A stretch of DNA of 64,000 nt, taken from positions 119,901,891-119,965,890 of the forward strand of contig OZ020267.1 of assembly GCA_963971225.1 (NCBI GenBank), given 5' to 3'. Numbering within the stretch: the first letter of the stretch is position 1; the number at the start of each line of letters is the position of its first letter. The stretch comes from Melieria omissa. Taxonomy: Eukaryota > Arthropoda > Insecta > Diptera > Ulidiidae. Positions 23,954-35,695 of the stretch are shown here, one piece after another. Both the position numbers and the translations under genes were made by a program. Below the pieces are notes generated by a model, which was given only the letters and a program-made list of their open reading frames with translations, ran no database searches and had not been told where the DNA came from.

Positions 23954-25559
23954 ACTCACATCAACCCAAAATAATTAAGTAAAAAGTTGTTAAGGATTTT
24001 AGGTGAAGGCCAGCTATACAATTATGATGGAGTAAAAAATATTTGTACAAGTATTCATAATGGTCATGGCAGTGGCGTTCCCCGGGGGGAGGTTTGGTGT
24101 ATAGATCCCCCTTGGTGGATAAATTCATTTATCTAATTTGATGTGAATCGTGAAAAATTTATTATTTGCTTTAGCTCTTCTGTGAGCACACACTTAAAAC
24201 CTCATAGTTGAAACTCTTATGGTCTGGTCAGACCAAGGTGCAAGGTTTTTTTTCAGAGAAATTGTCGTCTCTGATTTATTTAACTCCAGCATCGGAGAGT
24301 CCTTCCATATCTGTCGCAGAAAACACATAAAAACCAGACACGACAAGCTCACAAATACTTCCGTCACTTCAGGAATGTAATTAAATTGACACCAAAACAC
24401 GGATATCACTCTGAATACAATGGATAAATACTGATTTTGAATATCTTCAGACATTGTTTTTCAAATTGTTTTTCAAATCGATTCAAATGGGGCAAGCCCA
24501 GTTAAATTCCCATGCTCCGTAAGGGACTGAATGAGGAAGAAACGATAAAAAAGTATTTTTAAGTCATTCTTTTGAGTTGTTGTGAATTTTTGTGTTATGT
24601 TATTTGTAATTCTATTAGGAGTTTTCAAAATGTCATAACCTTAAACAAAATTGAATTTTTTAGCTGGGAATTTAAGACTTAACATGTATTAAAAATAATA
24701 CGCAAAAATTAAAGTATAAACATGACGTTAAACAGGATATTTGTGCATATGCCCCCTTCCCGAAATCCTGGGGACACCACAGCAACCATAACCAACCATA
24801 AGCTTATGTGATTGACCACCTCCACCTGTAATACCTGTTACTACTAAAATTCAGCCATGGGAATTTGCGGATTAACTTTTATGTTTTACTTGACAAGCTC
24901 AGTTATGAATGTGAGGTTATTCTCTCTCTCCTACACTAATAAGAATTAGCTATAAGCATTATGTTTCTGTACAGCTACATACGAATCTGGGAATATAAAA
25001 TTATTCTGTGACATAAAATTGAAACTTGAGATTAGTCGCGCCTACCTGACACATCCTCTGTATTAACTACTTAAAATATGGTACAATAACAATGAATAAC
25101 CAATAATTATGAACTATACTATCATAATAAAGTAGCCCACACAATATGTTTTTAATCATATCATATATTTTGATGTTTGAAAATTGTGTAATACCAGTCA
25201 GTTTAGTACACCATCTTATCCTGCGACTGGATCAAGCAGGATAAGAACTTCAAGTAGAACCTACGCATTTTTGCTGAGCAGTCTTTAAAGGTACAGGATA
25301 CCATTGCCGGAGGTATCCTGTGCATCAATTTGATTTAATTCTTCATGGCCTGCAAGTTGGCGTAATCGTTATTCACCGTTATTGTGAGTGTGAAAGGAAT
25401 TGGGGGCCTGAATGTCAACAGAAAAGCAGACGAATTTTTCTTCAACAGTTTTAATGGATTGGCCAGAATAAATAAAATTGTTCATCATCAGAAATGAGTT
25501 TAAGTTTTAAAGTAGGTTTAAGGGGTTTTGGGATTAATTCAATCAAATAACCGAGTCAG
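23954..25559. other. intergenic, nothing coding recognised
   Basis: AT-rich spacer. The minus-strand ORF at 24194-24454 is not recognisable. Two perfect 10-bp-stem hairpins occur at 25214-25246 and 25293-25321 and are treated as a finding. Confidence 0.4.
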
Positions 25560-26815
25560 ACTTATTATTATTATTGGCGGGGAATGTGCACTGTGGGTTC
25601 AAGGCAAGAGTCCATAACCACTTCACTCATAACCCTATCTCCTAACCTTTATATCCTTCCTGAACCAACGCAATGCTTCGCATTAATAGGGGTCATCCCC
25701 TGCGCGTTTGTTCCTGTAAAAAAAAAAAAAAAAAATATAGATCTATTGCGCCCCCTTCTTTGACTTCACATTTCGTCAGTGAGTCCAGTGTCAAGAGCAA
25801 TCTTAGTATATTTCCTAAGCCTCTGGAAACCCAGTCCGAACGTGGTATAATAAAATCATCCAGATGTTTTTTTTTGGCAGCCGCCGTAGCTCAGCTGGCT
25901 AGTGCGTTGGGCCGCGAGTCAAATGCGACGCTCGAACCCAGGTTCAAGACTCCGCTGCTAACACCGAAAAAAAAGAAAAACAACAATTTTTCTTTCGGAG
26001 GCTGTCCTCTCAGCCGTTCGGAACCGGCATAAAACTGTAGGTTCCTTCCATCCGTGTACAAATTCGCACGCACATGGATGGTTGCGGGTAGCTAGGCCTT
26101 AGTCGCGGTATCGGGCTGTCGTGCCAGTCAATTAATTAAAGATGTTTTTTCCGTTTGAGCATTAGCGCAGGGCATATGCCTAGTATGTGTATTGTAGTTT
26201 CATTGTTCTGCAAACAAAACCTACTGAGTTCCTTCCCCCTGATACCTAGTTTGGTTAGATGATAGTTCAGTCTACAATGCCCTGTCAATATACACGTGAC
26301 AATCCTTAGATTATTCTTTGAGAGTCATACATTCCATGAACCTTTTCTTGTTGTAAGATCCAATAATCATGTATGGTTTCTCGTCTTTCCTGGAAGGGAT
26401 GGATAGGGCTCCTTTGCGTAGACCACAGAAGTGTTTTGGGCCGAAAAAGGGGGTAGATGCTCCCCTTCTTGCAAGCTTGTCAGCCTCATTCTCATCAATA
26501 ACGGCGTGACCCCAACCCAGAGAACCCATACCTGATTTTAGCGGCCAAGTTCGTTCAGCTTCTCAAGGCCTTCCGACACCTTGGATCTTAATGCCTTGAT
26601 TGCCGCTTGGCTGTCCGACAGGATCGCGATCTTCCGGTTCCGGTATTTCTCCACCAGACTGAAGTGAGCACACCTTTTAATGGAGTATATTTCTGCCTGC
26701 AAAATGGTGGTCTGTTTCCCTGTAGGTTCCGAGTATCTAAAACCGGTCCATATACCCCGATTCCGGTACCTTCCTCCGTTAGAGTCAGACTAAAGTAATT
26801 ATATCTTTCTAGCAT
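25560..26815 (-). mobile_element. non-LTR retrotransposon 3' end with (TAA)n tail, interrupted by a SINE
   Basis: The minus strand carries a decayed RNase H domain (TEEGTGIGVYGPVLDTR near 26770, SDSQAAIKALRSK near 26620, and DENEADKLARRGAS near 26490). A C-terminal zinc-like region follows (TGHCRLNYHLTKLGIRGKEL near 26280-26210, then HILGICPALM). The same reading continues on the far side of the SINE inserted at 25876-26139, and the element ends at a (TAA)n tail at 25562-25575. Many stop codons; inactive. Confidence 0.82.
25876..26139 (+). mobile_element. tRNA-derived SINE with internal Pol III promoter and target duplication
   Basis: The head contains TAGCTCAGCTGG (25887-25898), an exact match to a tRNA A box, and GGTTCAAGACTCC (25941-25953), close to a B box with two inserted bases, 42 bp apart. 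A unique body follows with CGGCATAAAACTGTAGGT and CGCACGCACATGGATGG. The copy is flanked by an 11-bp direct repeat AGATGTTTTTT (left from 25862, right 26140-26150). Inserted into a non-LTR retrotransposon. No matching family name comes to mind. Confidence 0.85.
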
Positions 26816-27354
26816 AAATTAAGTCAATCTGCACCGTTTATTCGAATGCTACAGTCGCGGGTAACTGTTGCTTGAGCACAACATAAACCAAACACATTTG
26901 CTGGCTTTCGCTATTTATTTCTTAGCCGTTCAGAGTACTAAATAATACAGGAAGCATTTTAATTAAATCAAATGTACAAACTTTCAAAGGCTTAAATATT
27001 TATAATGAGCGGATCATGAAGAAAAGACTTAGTTGTTTTTTCCAATGTGTGTGCATATACGTAATTAATTACAGGAGTAATTGGTCACATCTTCCCATTT
27101 CACAAAAGATCTGTATTAAAAAATTGAGTAACTCTGTAAAAGTGGCAGATAAACTTCTAACAGTGTGTTGAGTCTTCTTAAAAAAAATATGGTATTTTAC
27201 AGCTATTTCGTACAAAAATATAGCAATTGATTCGTCAGTAATCCTAGAATTGAGTAATAAAATAACGAACAATTTACTTTACACTTTAAAGATAAATCGA
27301 AGCTTTAAATGGCATTATGTACACTTTGGGCAACGGGGCGAATGCTGAGCGCCC
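26816..27354. other. diaphanous 3' flank / 3' UTR
   Basis: Lies directly downstream of the diaphanous stop codon and must include its 3' UTR. It is AT-rich without coding content. An AATAAA on the minus strand near 26912 is one possible polyadenylation signal, but the end cannot be fixed from sequence. Confidence 0.4.
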
Positions 27355-30300
27355 TCATGCTGAGCCCATAAGCGCTTCGTTGGCGAGCATTTCTCGCGTC
27401 ACTAATGCTCCTGGGTTGACGCGTGTCCGCGAGCGACTTCGACTCAATTGAGCACGTCGCTCCGCTCCAGCCGGCCTTTGGCGCCGACGCTGATTTCGAC
27501 TGCCGAACGCAGAACCTGTTTGCAGTGCTTCCAGCAAACTATCCATTACGCCTTCCTGAGTTTGTGCAGCGTCCATGTCGACGAGCGCCAATTTGCGCTG
27601 CTGGCGCTCCAGTTGTTCTCGCATCGATTGCTCTCGCGCCTCCTGCATTCGTCGCTGTTTCTCTTGCTCTTCGCGCAGGCGCACAATTTCCTGGTATGCC
27701 TGAATGAACGAGTCCTTGAACGATTTTATGTCCGAGAAGAACTCTTCCATCGGATACTTGTTGGGATCGAAGGAGTAATATTCGCTCAGCTCTTTGTACA
27801 GTTTTTCCATTGTCACCTGCATTTTAACTGAAAATATAAAGATCAAACATTCAGTAATCGGCCTTACAATGACCGGCTTTGCAGCTGCTTACCCAACACA
27901 TCCACCTGGTCGCGACAATCACTGGCAAACTTGCTCATCACTTCGTTGAATTTGTCGTCTTCGCACTGTGGCACTTTATTGTTTTGCAAATCCATTTCTA
28001 GGTTCTTTACAGCTGAATTTATCTGCCGCATGGTTTTCTGTATCATGTCCATGTTGACACGCGACGCCTTATCTACGTGCGCCATGTCGTTGTAGAAGGT
28101 TAGCGCGTCGGGGAACTTCTTCTCCACCACATCGACCAAGTAGTGCAAAAGCGTCTGTTTGTTATCCGCATCTTTTGTGTTTGAGAGTTTCGTGAGGTAG
28201 GAGATTTCAAAGCCGAAGGCAGCTTCGTTCTTCGAACCAGAGTTCATGTAATTGCCCATCAGCAGTATGAGCTCGAGTATCTTGGCGAATTTTTTACTAC
28301 TCTGCACTTCTTTGCAAGCCGCCGTTCCGGCGACGATATCGGGCTTAATGTCTTGCATCATGTCCGCATACGTCAGCTTGAAGTTTAGATTATGCAGGCG
28401 AGGTAAAAGACGCTTGATTTCTCCGATTGTCGCTGCGAATTGCTCAATTGGCGGCAATGGCTCGCCTTTGGCCTTGATATCTTGGAGCCGCTTTAGCTGT
28501 TCTGGCGGTGGCATATACTGGATCAGATTCTGAAGAATGTTTGAGGACAGAATTGCGGTATCACAGCGCAGCAGGCAGATTTTAATTTGTTCATATGAAA
28601 GGTGTTTCAGTGATCCACCCAACAAAATCGACAAATTCTGAGCCGCCTTTGAGTCCAGTACGCGCAAATCGATGTTCTTCTTTGAAAGTGTTGTGGGCTT
28701 GTCAACAGCGTCCTTTTGAACCTTCTTCACGGGTTTTGAGGAGAACTTCAACGCTAGTTCCGCTAGTAAGTCGTCTGAAGCGAGCTGCTCTTCATGACAT
28801 TTTATCCAGAAGGCATTCTCTGACATCTTCTGCGGACCAATTGCCTTCCAGTTAGCACGTTTCATGGGCGCTTTCGGATCCCATTTCTTTTTGGGCTTCA
28901 GGCCATGCGGCAACATAGGTGCTGCGGGTGTGAACATAGGTGGCGGTGGTGGTCCATTGGGTCGCATGCCTGGCGGCATTGGAGGCGGTGGGGGACCACC
29001 CATGCCCGGCATCGGAGGTGGCGGTGGTGGCCGTGGACCACCTCCCATTCCCGGCATCGGCGGCGGCGGTGGTGGGCCGCCACACTTGCCTGGCATTGGC
29101 GGAGGAGGGGGTGGAGGTGCACCTGGCCCAGCTCCCGGTAGTGGTGGTGGCAGCGGAATATTGACCTTCAAGTATATTAAAACAACCTTCAGAACCGATT
29201 TGTTTGAAAGTGAAGTTATGGCGAATACTAACCTTCGGTAACTTACTTCCAGACGGTGCCGTCACGCCATTCGCTTCCATCAGTTTGATTTTCTCCTCCA
29301 GGTGCGCTGCTTTAGCTTCCGCCTCCTGCTTGGCTATCTCCAAAGCTTCAACCTTCTTTTCAAGCTCCTCAGATTGCTTGTCTTTTTTGGCCTTGGCCTT
29401 TTCGACGATGTCGTCTAGTAGCGTCGATGTGTCGATGTGAAAGTCGCGATTGTCGAAGTTCGGGTCGCAATATCCCTTGTGAAAAACAATTTGTTGGATG
29501 CACTCCTCAATCAGCTGGTAGTAAGCCGGCCGGTAGTAGACATCGTCGCGTATGTACAACAAATGCTGCAATATGGATAAGAAGTACGGTTCTGAACTGG
29601 TGTCCGTAACTAAGTTCTTCAACACTTCGAAGCAGTCCGACAGGTCGTCCATGTTGAAGCTGACATTCTCGAAGCGCTGTATGAACTCCTCAAAATCGTC
29701 TTCGCGGATTTCGTTGAAGATTTTGAAGTGCTCCTTCAGATCATCGTTGTTGCTGTTTTCCACAATTTCCTTGAACTGGTCCAACTTCTCGTGGAGTCCC
29801 ATGCGCATGATTTCACAACGCATGTGCAGGCGGAAGTTCAGATCGCTGTGTGTGTTGGTCAACGTGTTGATGAAGATGAGACTGTGGCAGGCGAGATCAC
29901 GCTTGGTATCATTCTTCTCCTCCACGAACAGGGCGTCCACGATGGGCCGGAAGCGTTCGCTCGCCTTGTAAGTCGTGGAAGCAGCTGTGGTGATGGCACG
30001 CAGCACCTTCTCGTAGCCATTTCGCTCCGGTACTATACAGAAGGAGGCCAGCAGCTTGACAGCTTCGCACATGGTGCTCGGCTTACGCGTGTCCAGCGAT
30101 TGCGCGAGCAGTAATACCACCGTGTGCTGTTCGGGCGTCAGTACTAGGTTCAAACCCCATGTGTTGTTCATGATTGCCTTGAGGCAGCGAATGCATTCAA
30201 ACTCAATACGATCGAAGGTGCGCTCCTTTTTACAGCGTCTCAACAGAGTTACGATTTCGTCGATGCCATCCTCGCCAAATTCCTTGATCCACGAAATGGG

Positions 30301-32832
30301 ATTGCTGGTCAGTGCCACCCGCAAACTCTCCATGCATTGATAGATTTTATTTTCACTGTGCTCGCCATTTTGCAAGTATTCGATGTAGTCATTAGGCTTT
30401 TCGAAGCGCGACTTGGCTCGATGTTCCAGTGAAGTTTTTCCTAAAACAAAATAAAATTGTAAAATTGTATTTATTAGTGAACCAAACGAACAGAATAAAT
30501 AATAAAAAATAACAAACAATTATCATTTTCTACTATTTTTCAATTATTTAAGAGCTTTTCAATTAATCCTTTTGTTACTCCCTTTGTTTAAAAATTAATG
30601 TTTTTTTTAAATAACGTATGGACCGTTTAGTAGATGCTTTAGGATAAGTTACAAAGATGTTTTTATTTTACACTAGAAAATCCAAAATTTTTAGTTGTGA
30701 CTTGTTTGATGATATTTTAATTCAATAATTACCAAATTCATTTAAGTTATGTCACTTTTGCTGAATTTTATAATTATAAGCGACAGTTAAAAAGTTGAAA
30801 GAAAAATTTGGAAAATTCGAAATTAACTTTTTATATGAAAATATATACTAAAATTGTCACAACTTTAAAAAAATTAAAATTAAAAAGTGTCACAATTTGA
30901 ATTAGGACTCTTTGAGTCTGCAGTTATCAAATAGCATCAAACTTCTCGACATGAAGAGAGATCTAGCTGTATTTTGGCAACAGTTAATAACAACAAAATA
31001 TACTGAGCTTTTGCTTATTTGCATTGTGCACAGTATTAACACATAAACCCGAAAATTAAAAATTTTGAGTTATGTCACTTTTGCAGTGGGTGTGGGATAT
31101 GTATGACATTTGAGTATTCTATTATTAGCTGCGTTAAACGCAGTAAACGAATTAATTCATACTTGATTTTGTCTTCATACAAAGTCGTTGCGAACATTCT
31201 CCAACACTCTCGAGATAGTAGAGTTTTCAAAGCGAGTACGAAGTAAGATTTTGAATTTAATTTCCTGTTGGGTGTTAATGGATCCAACTTATCACGTCGT
31301 AAGAGAAAATTGTACAAAAATTCCTAGAGTGTGACCTTCACCTCCATCGTTATTTGCCTTGACACATATACTTAGAGAGATGGAGACTAGATTGTATTGT
31401 ATGCACACCAGGGTCGTAGCCAAATTGAGGTTGGAAATGGGTGTTAAAACCCCCTCCATGACCCTGAGCAGTGAAGTGGCTAAATTAAGATTTTTACAAA
31501 TTGCAGTTTGGCTATTGGAAAAGAGAATCTGTGCTGCTTCGCGACGCAAAATATTGTCTCTTCATTTGCAGCATGCCAGATGACAACATCGCTAAAAAAT
31601 AAACAAATCACTTAAACAAACACACGAAACAACGAAGAATAAACAGCGCACAAAGAATTCTAAAAATATGAGTAATAATTTGAATCGAATCGATGCGCGT
31701 GGAATGGAATATGGTTAGGGGATCGGCAAGCAGAGCAGAAGCATTCACGTATCTGAGAGTCACTGCACGCCAAACACATATACAACTGCTCCGTCGTTCG
31801 GGTATATTTCTACAACTGAGGTGAGCCTTTTACGTTCAGCTCGAACGTCAAATGATTTGGTTGTGCATTGGTTGACATGTCAAGGTTAATCGTGCGGTTT
31901 TAATACTGGCAAAAATTTAACGTACGAACATGACACAAGACCTTCAAATTCTTCAAATTTATCAACAATTTCGAAGTCCTCGGACATGACTCAAGTGCGC
32001 CAAAGTTGCTGTGTCCATAGTAATTTCCCTACATTTTGACTAGACTATTGTTCGCTTGTTCATGTAATGCCTATTATATCATATTCAAGGTTTATTTGGC
32101 TGTTTAAGATTTTATTTTGCCTAATGTTCCTTGTGTCTCTCACTCTCAGTGCAACAGCCAGACTGCGGTAGAAGCGTCAACCAAGGTTGATTCTATAGTG
32201 AGTGCGACACTTTTGAACTTGTGCGAGCCTGTATTAGCTATGCATGTTTTTAAGGCGTTATGACTACGTTTATTGTGCGCAGCGCCATGTGCATGCGAAT
32301 TAGATAAGATGCGGTACTAACAAATAAGATGCGATTGTTGCGAATTACGTCAGTCAGCTGGAAAAGAGCAATTTGCTCATTTCTGCATTCAACATGCAGC
32401 AGGAATGCGAATCCAACGTCAATTCGTTATTGGTGTTTCTAATCTTATCGCGAAATACTTTAGCAGGGTGCGATAAGCGAGAAACGGCAATCATGACCAC
32501 TGTTTGTGGCTGCGGCTGGCACATTTACCTTTTAAATGCATAAAAATCATTTTTCTTCGCTCCATCATCGGCTTGGAGAGCAGCGGTTCGCGCTTGTCTT
32601 TCGGTATATTCATATCCTCCAGAATCTCCATGAACTTCATGTCCACCTCCGAGTCGCTGAGGGCGCGTATTTTCTTCTCCAGCTCCTGCAGTTCCAAAGC
32701 TTCAGCTTCGGCAGCGTTGATGCGGCTGGGCAGTGTATTGCTGTTGTAGTTGTTTTTCGTCTTGGGCCGGCCAAACCAACTCTCGAACCAGCCCTCCGAT
32801 CCGGCCGATTTTGTTTTCTCATGCCTGGACAT
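27355..32832 (-). CDS. dia: Diaphanous, Diaphanous-related formin
   Basis: Four coding exons on the minus strand: 32832-32529, 30440-29233, 29165-27893 and 27827-27355, giving 1085 residues, close to the 1091 I recall for Drosophila Dia. All junctions are GT-AG and keep frame; introns 2 and 3 are 67 and 65 bp. Start MSRHEKTKSAGSEGWFESWF is chosen for its likeness to fly Dia. Domains: Rho-binding and FH3/DID region (about 80-440), a coiled coil (about 445-500), Pro-rich FH1 (about 506-590, repeated PPPPPPMPG units), FH2 (about 600-1000, beginning near PMKRANWKAIGPQKM), and the autoinhibitory DAD with MDSLLEAL at 1023-1030 followed by a basic tail. It nucleates and elongates unbranched actin under Rho1 control, for example in cytokinesis. 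5' untranslated exons upstream of 32832 are not resolved. Confidence 0.96.
30441..32528 (-). other. diaphanous intron 1
   Basis: A 2.1-kb intron between the exon encoding the first 101 residues and the FH3 exon, bounded by donor AAAG|GTAAAT and acceptor TTTTAG|G. AT-rich at its 3' end. A direct repeat GTTATGTCACTTTTGC occurs near 30748 and 31070. The ORFs within it are not recognisable. Confidence 0.75.
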
Positions 32833-35695
32833 GTCTGCGCTAAAATAGAAAAACAAAAAAATACATTACTCGAAAGTCAAACAGCACTTTTAAGCAAAAC
32901 GACCCATCAAGTTTTTGGACAATTCACAGTCAATTGGTATTTTACCAATTCTTTGTTCAATTTGTGTTTCTGTTGTGACTGGCGGTTTTGTCTGAAGCCG
33001 AGCCGAATTGCCGTACAGCAAGTTGATAGCGACAGAGGCCTTTGTTGTTGTTCCTCGGTTCGGTTGATGCCATGCGCATTTTGTGCAAACCCCAAAACAG
33101 GAATGCAAAGGGAATGCATTTGAAGAGGGGACAGTGGGTTGGACGGCTGTTTATTTAATTTGGAGTTTCACTGTTGGTACTGTCAGCCGCTGAGCTCATT
33201 TGCAAATTACTGTCGCAAAGTATAACTAACAAGAGTCCTTCGCTCACATTTAGCGATCAAGCCGCTTTGAATAAGAATTTAAGCCGAATAAGTTTGCAAA
33301 AACGGTAAAAGCAACGTCGATGCTTGAGTAAATTTCGGTCGGTCTTTACGGATTTAAATGCACCCTGCCGCTCCTCTGTGTAGTTAGCGGACCGCTATAC
33401 CATTCTTTGATGCACAGACGGATGTATCCGATTCGATTTTTCTCGCCCCATTGATCACTCACGGATCCCTCGTTATCTAGCCCCCTTACTCTACATGTTG
33501 GATATCGCGACGAATACGTCGTGCCACCTCAGTGCAGGCTATAAAAATTTATTTCAAGCGCGCAAACAACAAGCTCACTGCACATATAGCGTTTTTTCGT
33601 TTTCTACCGTTCGGCATGAATCAGCCGCCGCTTTGAGCCATTACCGCATTTCGAGGCGTATATTAACAGGTTTTCACATCAACAACGTAGGGAGCGTTTG
33701 CGTAAACGGCACAAATTTGACAATTACCAGATCTTCAAAGTGAAATGCGTTCGTCGCGCACAAAACCCTAACTATACTGTTTGTTTACATTTTTGTTGCA
33801 CTTGACTGGGCAGCAGTTGCTTCAAATGGAACGCATTCGCAGCATCACCTGAGTAGCGCCCACGCCCAAATGCAGATGCACACGCACCACTCTGCCGCAT
33901 TCGACCGCCGTTCGTGCATACACAACACCAATACCAACAACGCAACGTGGACGTAGCATGGAGTGCTGTCTGCTTACTGTGCTTTCGATTTTCAAACAAA
34001 CGGTCTGATCGCTTTTGCGCTTTCATGAAAACAAAGCACTGCTTTTGGCCGTTTGTAACTTCCAATCGTCTTACCTTCAGAATGAGACGGGACGGCAGCA
34101 AGCCAGTGTTTACGTCATAGGCAAAAAATATTCGTGCAGCTATCGCAATCAGCACAGCTTATTCACTCTCGCTTGGATTGCGAGTTTCTGCAGCGAAGAA
34201 CGGAAACAAGTCAACAACCAGCACACTAGTCACTGCTAGAAGGCCAGCCCTCACCGCTCAAACCCCTGGCTCTAACGACAAATACCAGCGCCGCGGCAGT
34301 GGTTGCCTCACCTTCTGCCGCTTTGATAACGCTTTTCCTGGTCAAATGAAGTGCGCGAAACTGAAGCGCACTTGTTGCTTACACTCCAAGCCACAGCAGC
34401 CTGCACGCACCAACAGACAGAAAGAACCAGATGCACTTTCGCCTAGTTTTCGCAAGGATCGCTTATAGAAGTTTCACTGAACTACTTAATACAAATACTT
34501 AAACTGAATACGCAATAAACCGAAGAAAAATAACAAATAAAAACTCGAGCACCAAAAATAATTTACATTCCCCCTTCGAGGCTTTCACAAGTTCTGTTAC
34601 GTTTTCAAATGTCAATCATAGTGCTAAATGTCAAATGGCTGTTAGAAAAATTCACAATGATGTGGCGTTTGAAAACGGAATGAGAATAAAAGTTCACAAG
34701 AAAAGAGAACGTGATAAAACAACTAAACGACGAAATAGCTGGAAGCATTGCCAGCTACAGAAATTTGTTTAGCAAAGTCAGTTCGGGAATTCTATGTTTT
34801 CGGTAACTCGATGTTATTTACTGTCCTTGTTTTTATGGCAAATCAAAAGATTATATTTAAAAATAAAATAGGCAGTGCTTAAAGGACCACTCGATTTTAA
34901 AACTATGCCATTGGTGAGACATTTATTCATCTAAATAGGATAGGATGCTTTTAAGTCTATTCCTCGACAAATCGCCTAGAGCTAACTGATTTTCGTAGTA
35001 ACATAATTAATAAATTTCACCACAGGGACCATCTCAGTTCCACGAGATAATTTATTGTATCATGTCTCAGTTCCACAGTTCAATTTGAATTAAAAATCCA
35101 GAATCAATTTACAGTTCTTATTTTAGAAAATTTTGTTAAAAACAGCTTGCAAAGTAAACGTCTTCGGAAAGTGTTGTAAAGATATCATTACACGATTAGA
35201 CATAATTTCATTTTAAAGCAATCGAAAACTAAAAAATGTAACATCTGAAGCGTTCAGGTATTTCGCAACAGTTTTTTCTTACAGTTATCGCAAAAATATA
35301 CATATGTGGAGAATTTCCGACCTCGCCGCATGTATTTGTTGTTGTTTCTTATCACGCATTCGACTATTTGTGAACACTGAAATTCTGACTGACGCTGCTA
35401 AAACTTTTAGAAAAAAGACCCCGAAAAATTATTGTGTGTTTATCTATCAAATTTTTTTAACGTACCTTCCAACTGAGAAATTTTTAATAAAAAATAAAAT
35501 AACAAAAATTGTAAAACAGCTAAAACGGACGATTCAAATTTCGAGTTACAAAATTCACCACAAGCAGTGTTTGCATGTTTGCCAGAGGAGGAAAACTTCA
35601 TCTGAAGAACGACACTTACATTCCTATTTTTTTTGACAGTTGATTCTTACTTTGCATTCGCAATAAAGTGATTTGTTTTCCACACTGGCTCTAAG
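32833..35695. promoter_or_regulatory. divergent promoter region between dia and the DHX36 gene
   Basis: The two genes point away from each other across this 2.9 kb, so both promoters and any untranslated exons of dia lie here. A minus-strand acceptor TTTTAG|CGCAG just upstream of the dia start implies an upstream non-coding exon. Overlapping short ORFs at 32.9-33.1 and 33.8-34.5 kb are unrecognised. The last 60 bp before 35696 form the helicase 5' leader. Confidence 0.5.

Noticed and set aside
25881..25953. A functional tRNA gene
   Set aside because: A and B boxes are present, but the B box is distorted, no cloverleaf with a paired acceptor stem can be drawn, and target duplications show it is a SINE head.
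28864..30340. Several plus-strand ORFs over diaphanous
   Set aside because: Antisense shadows of the FH1/FH2 and FH3 exons, with low-complexity translations such as Gly runs opposite poly-Pro.
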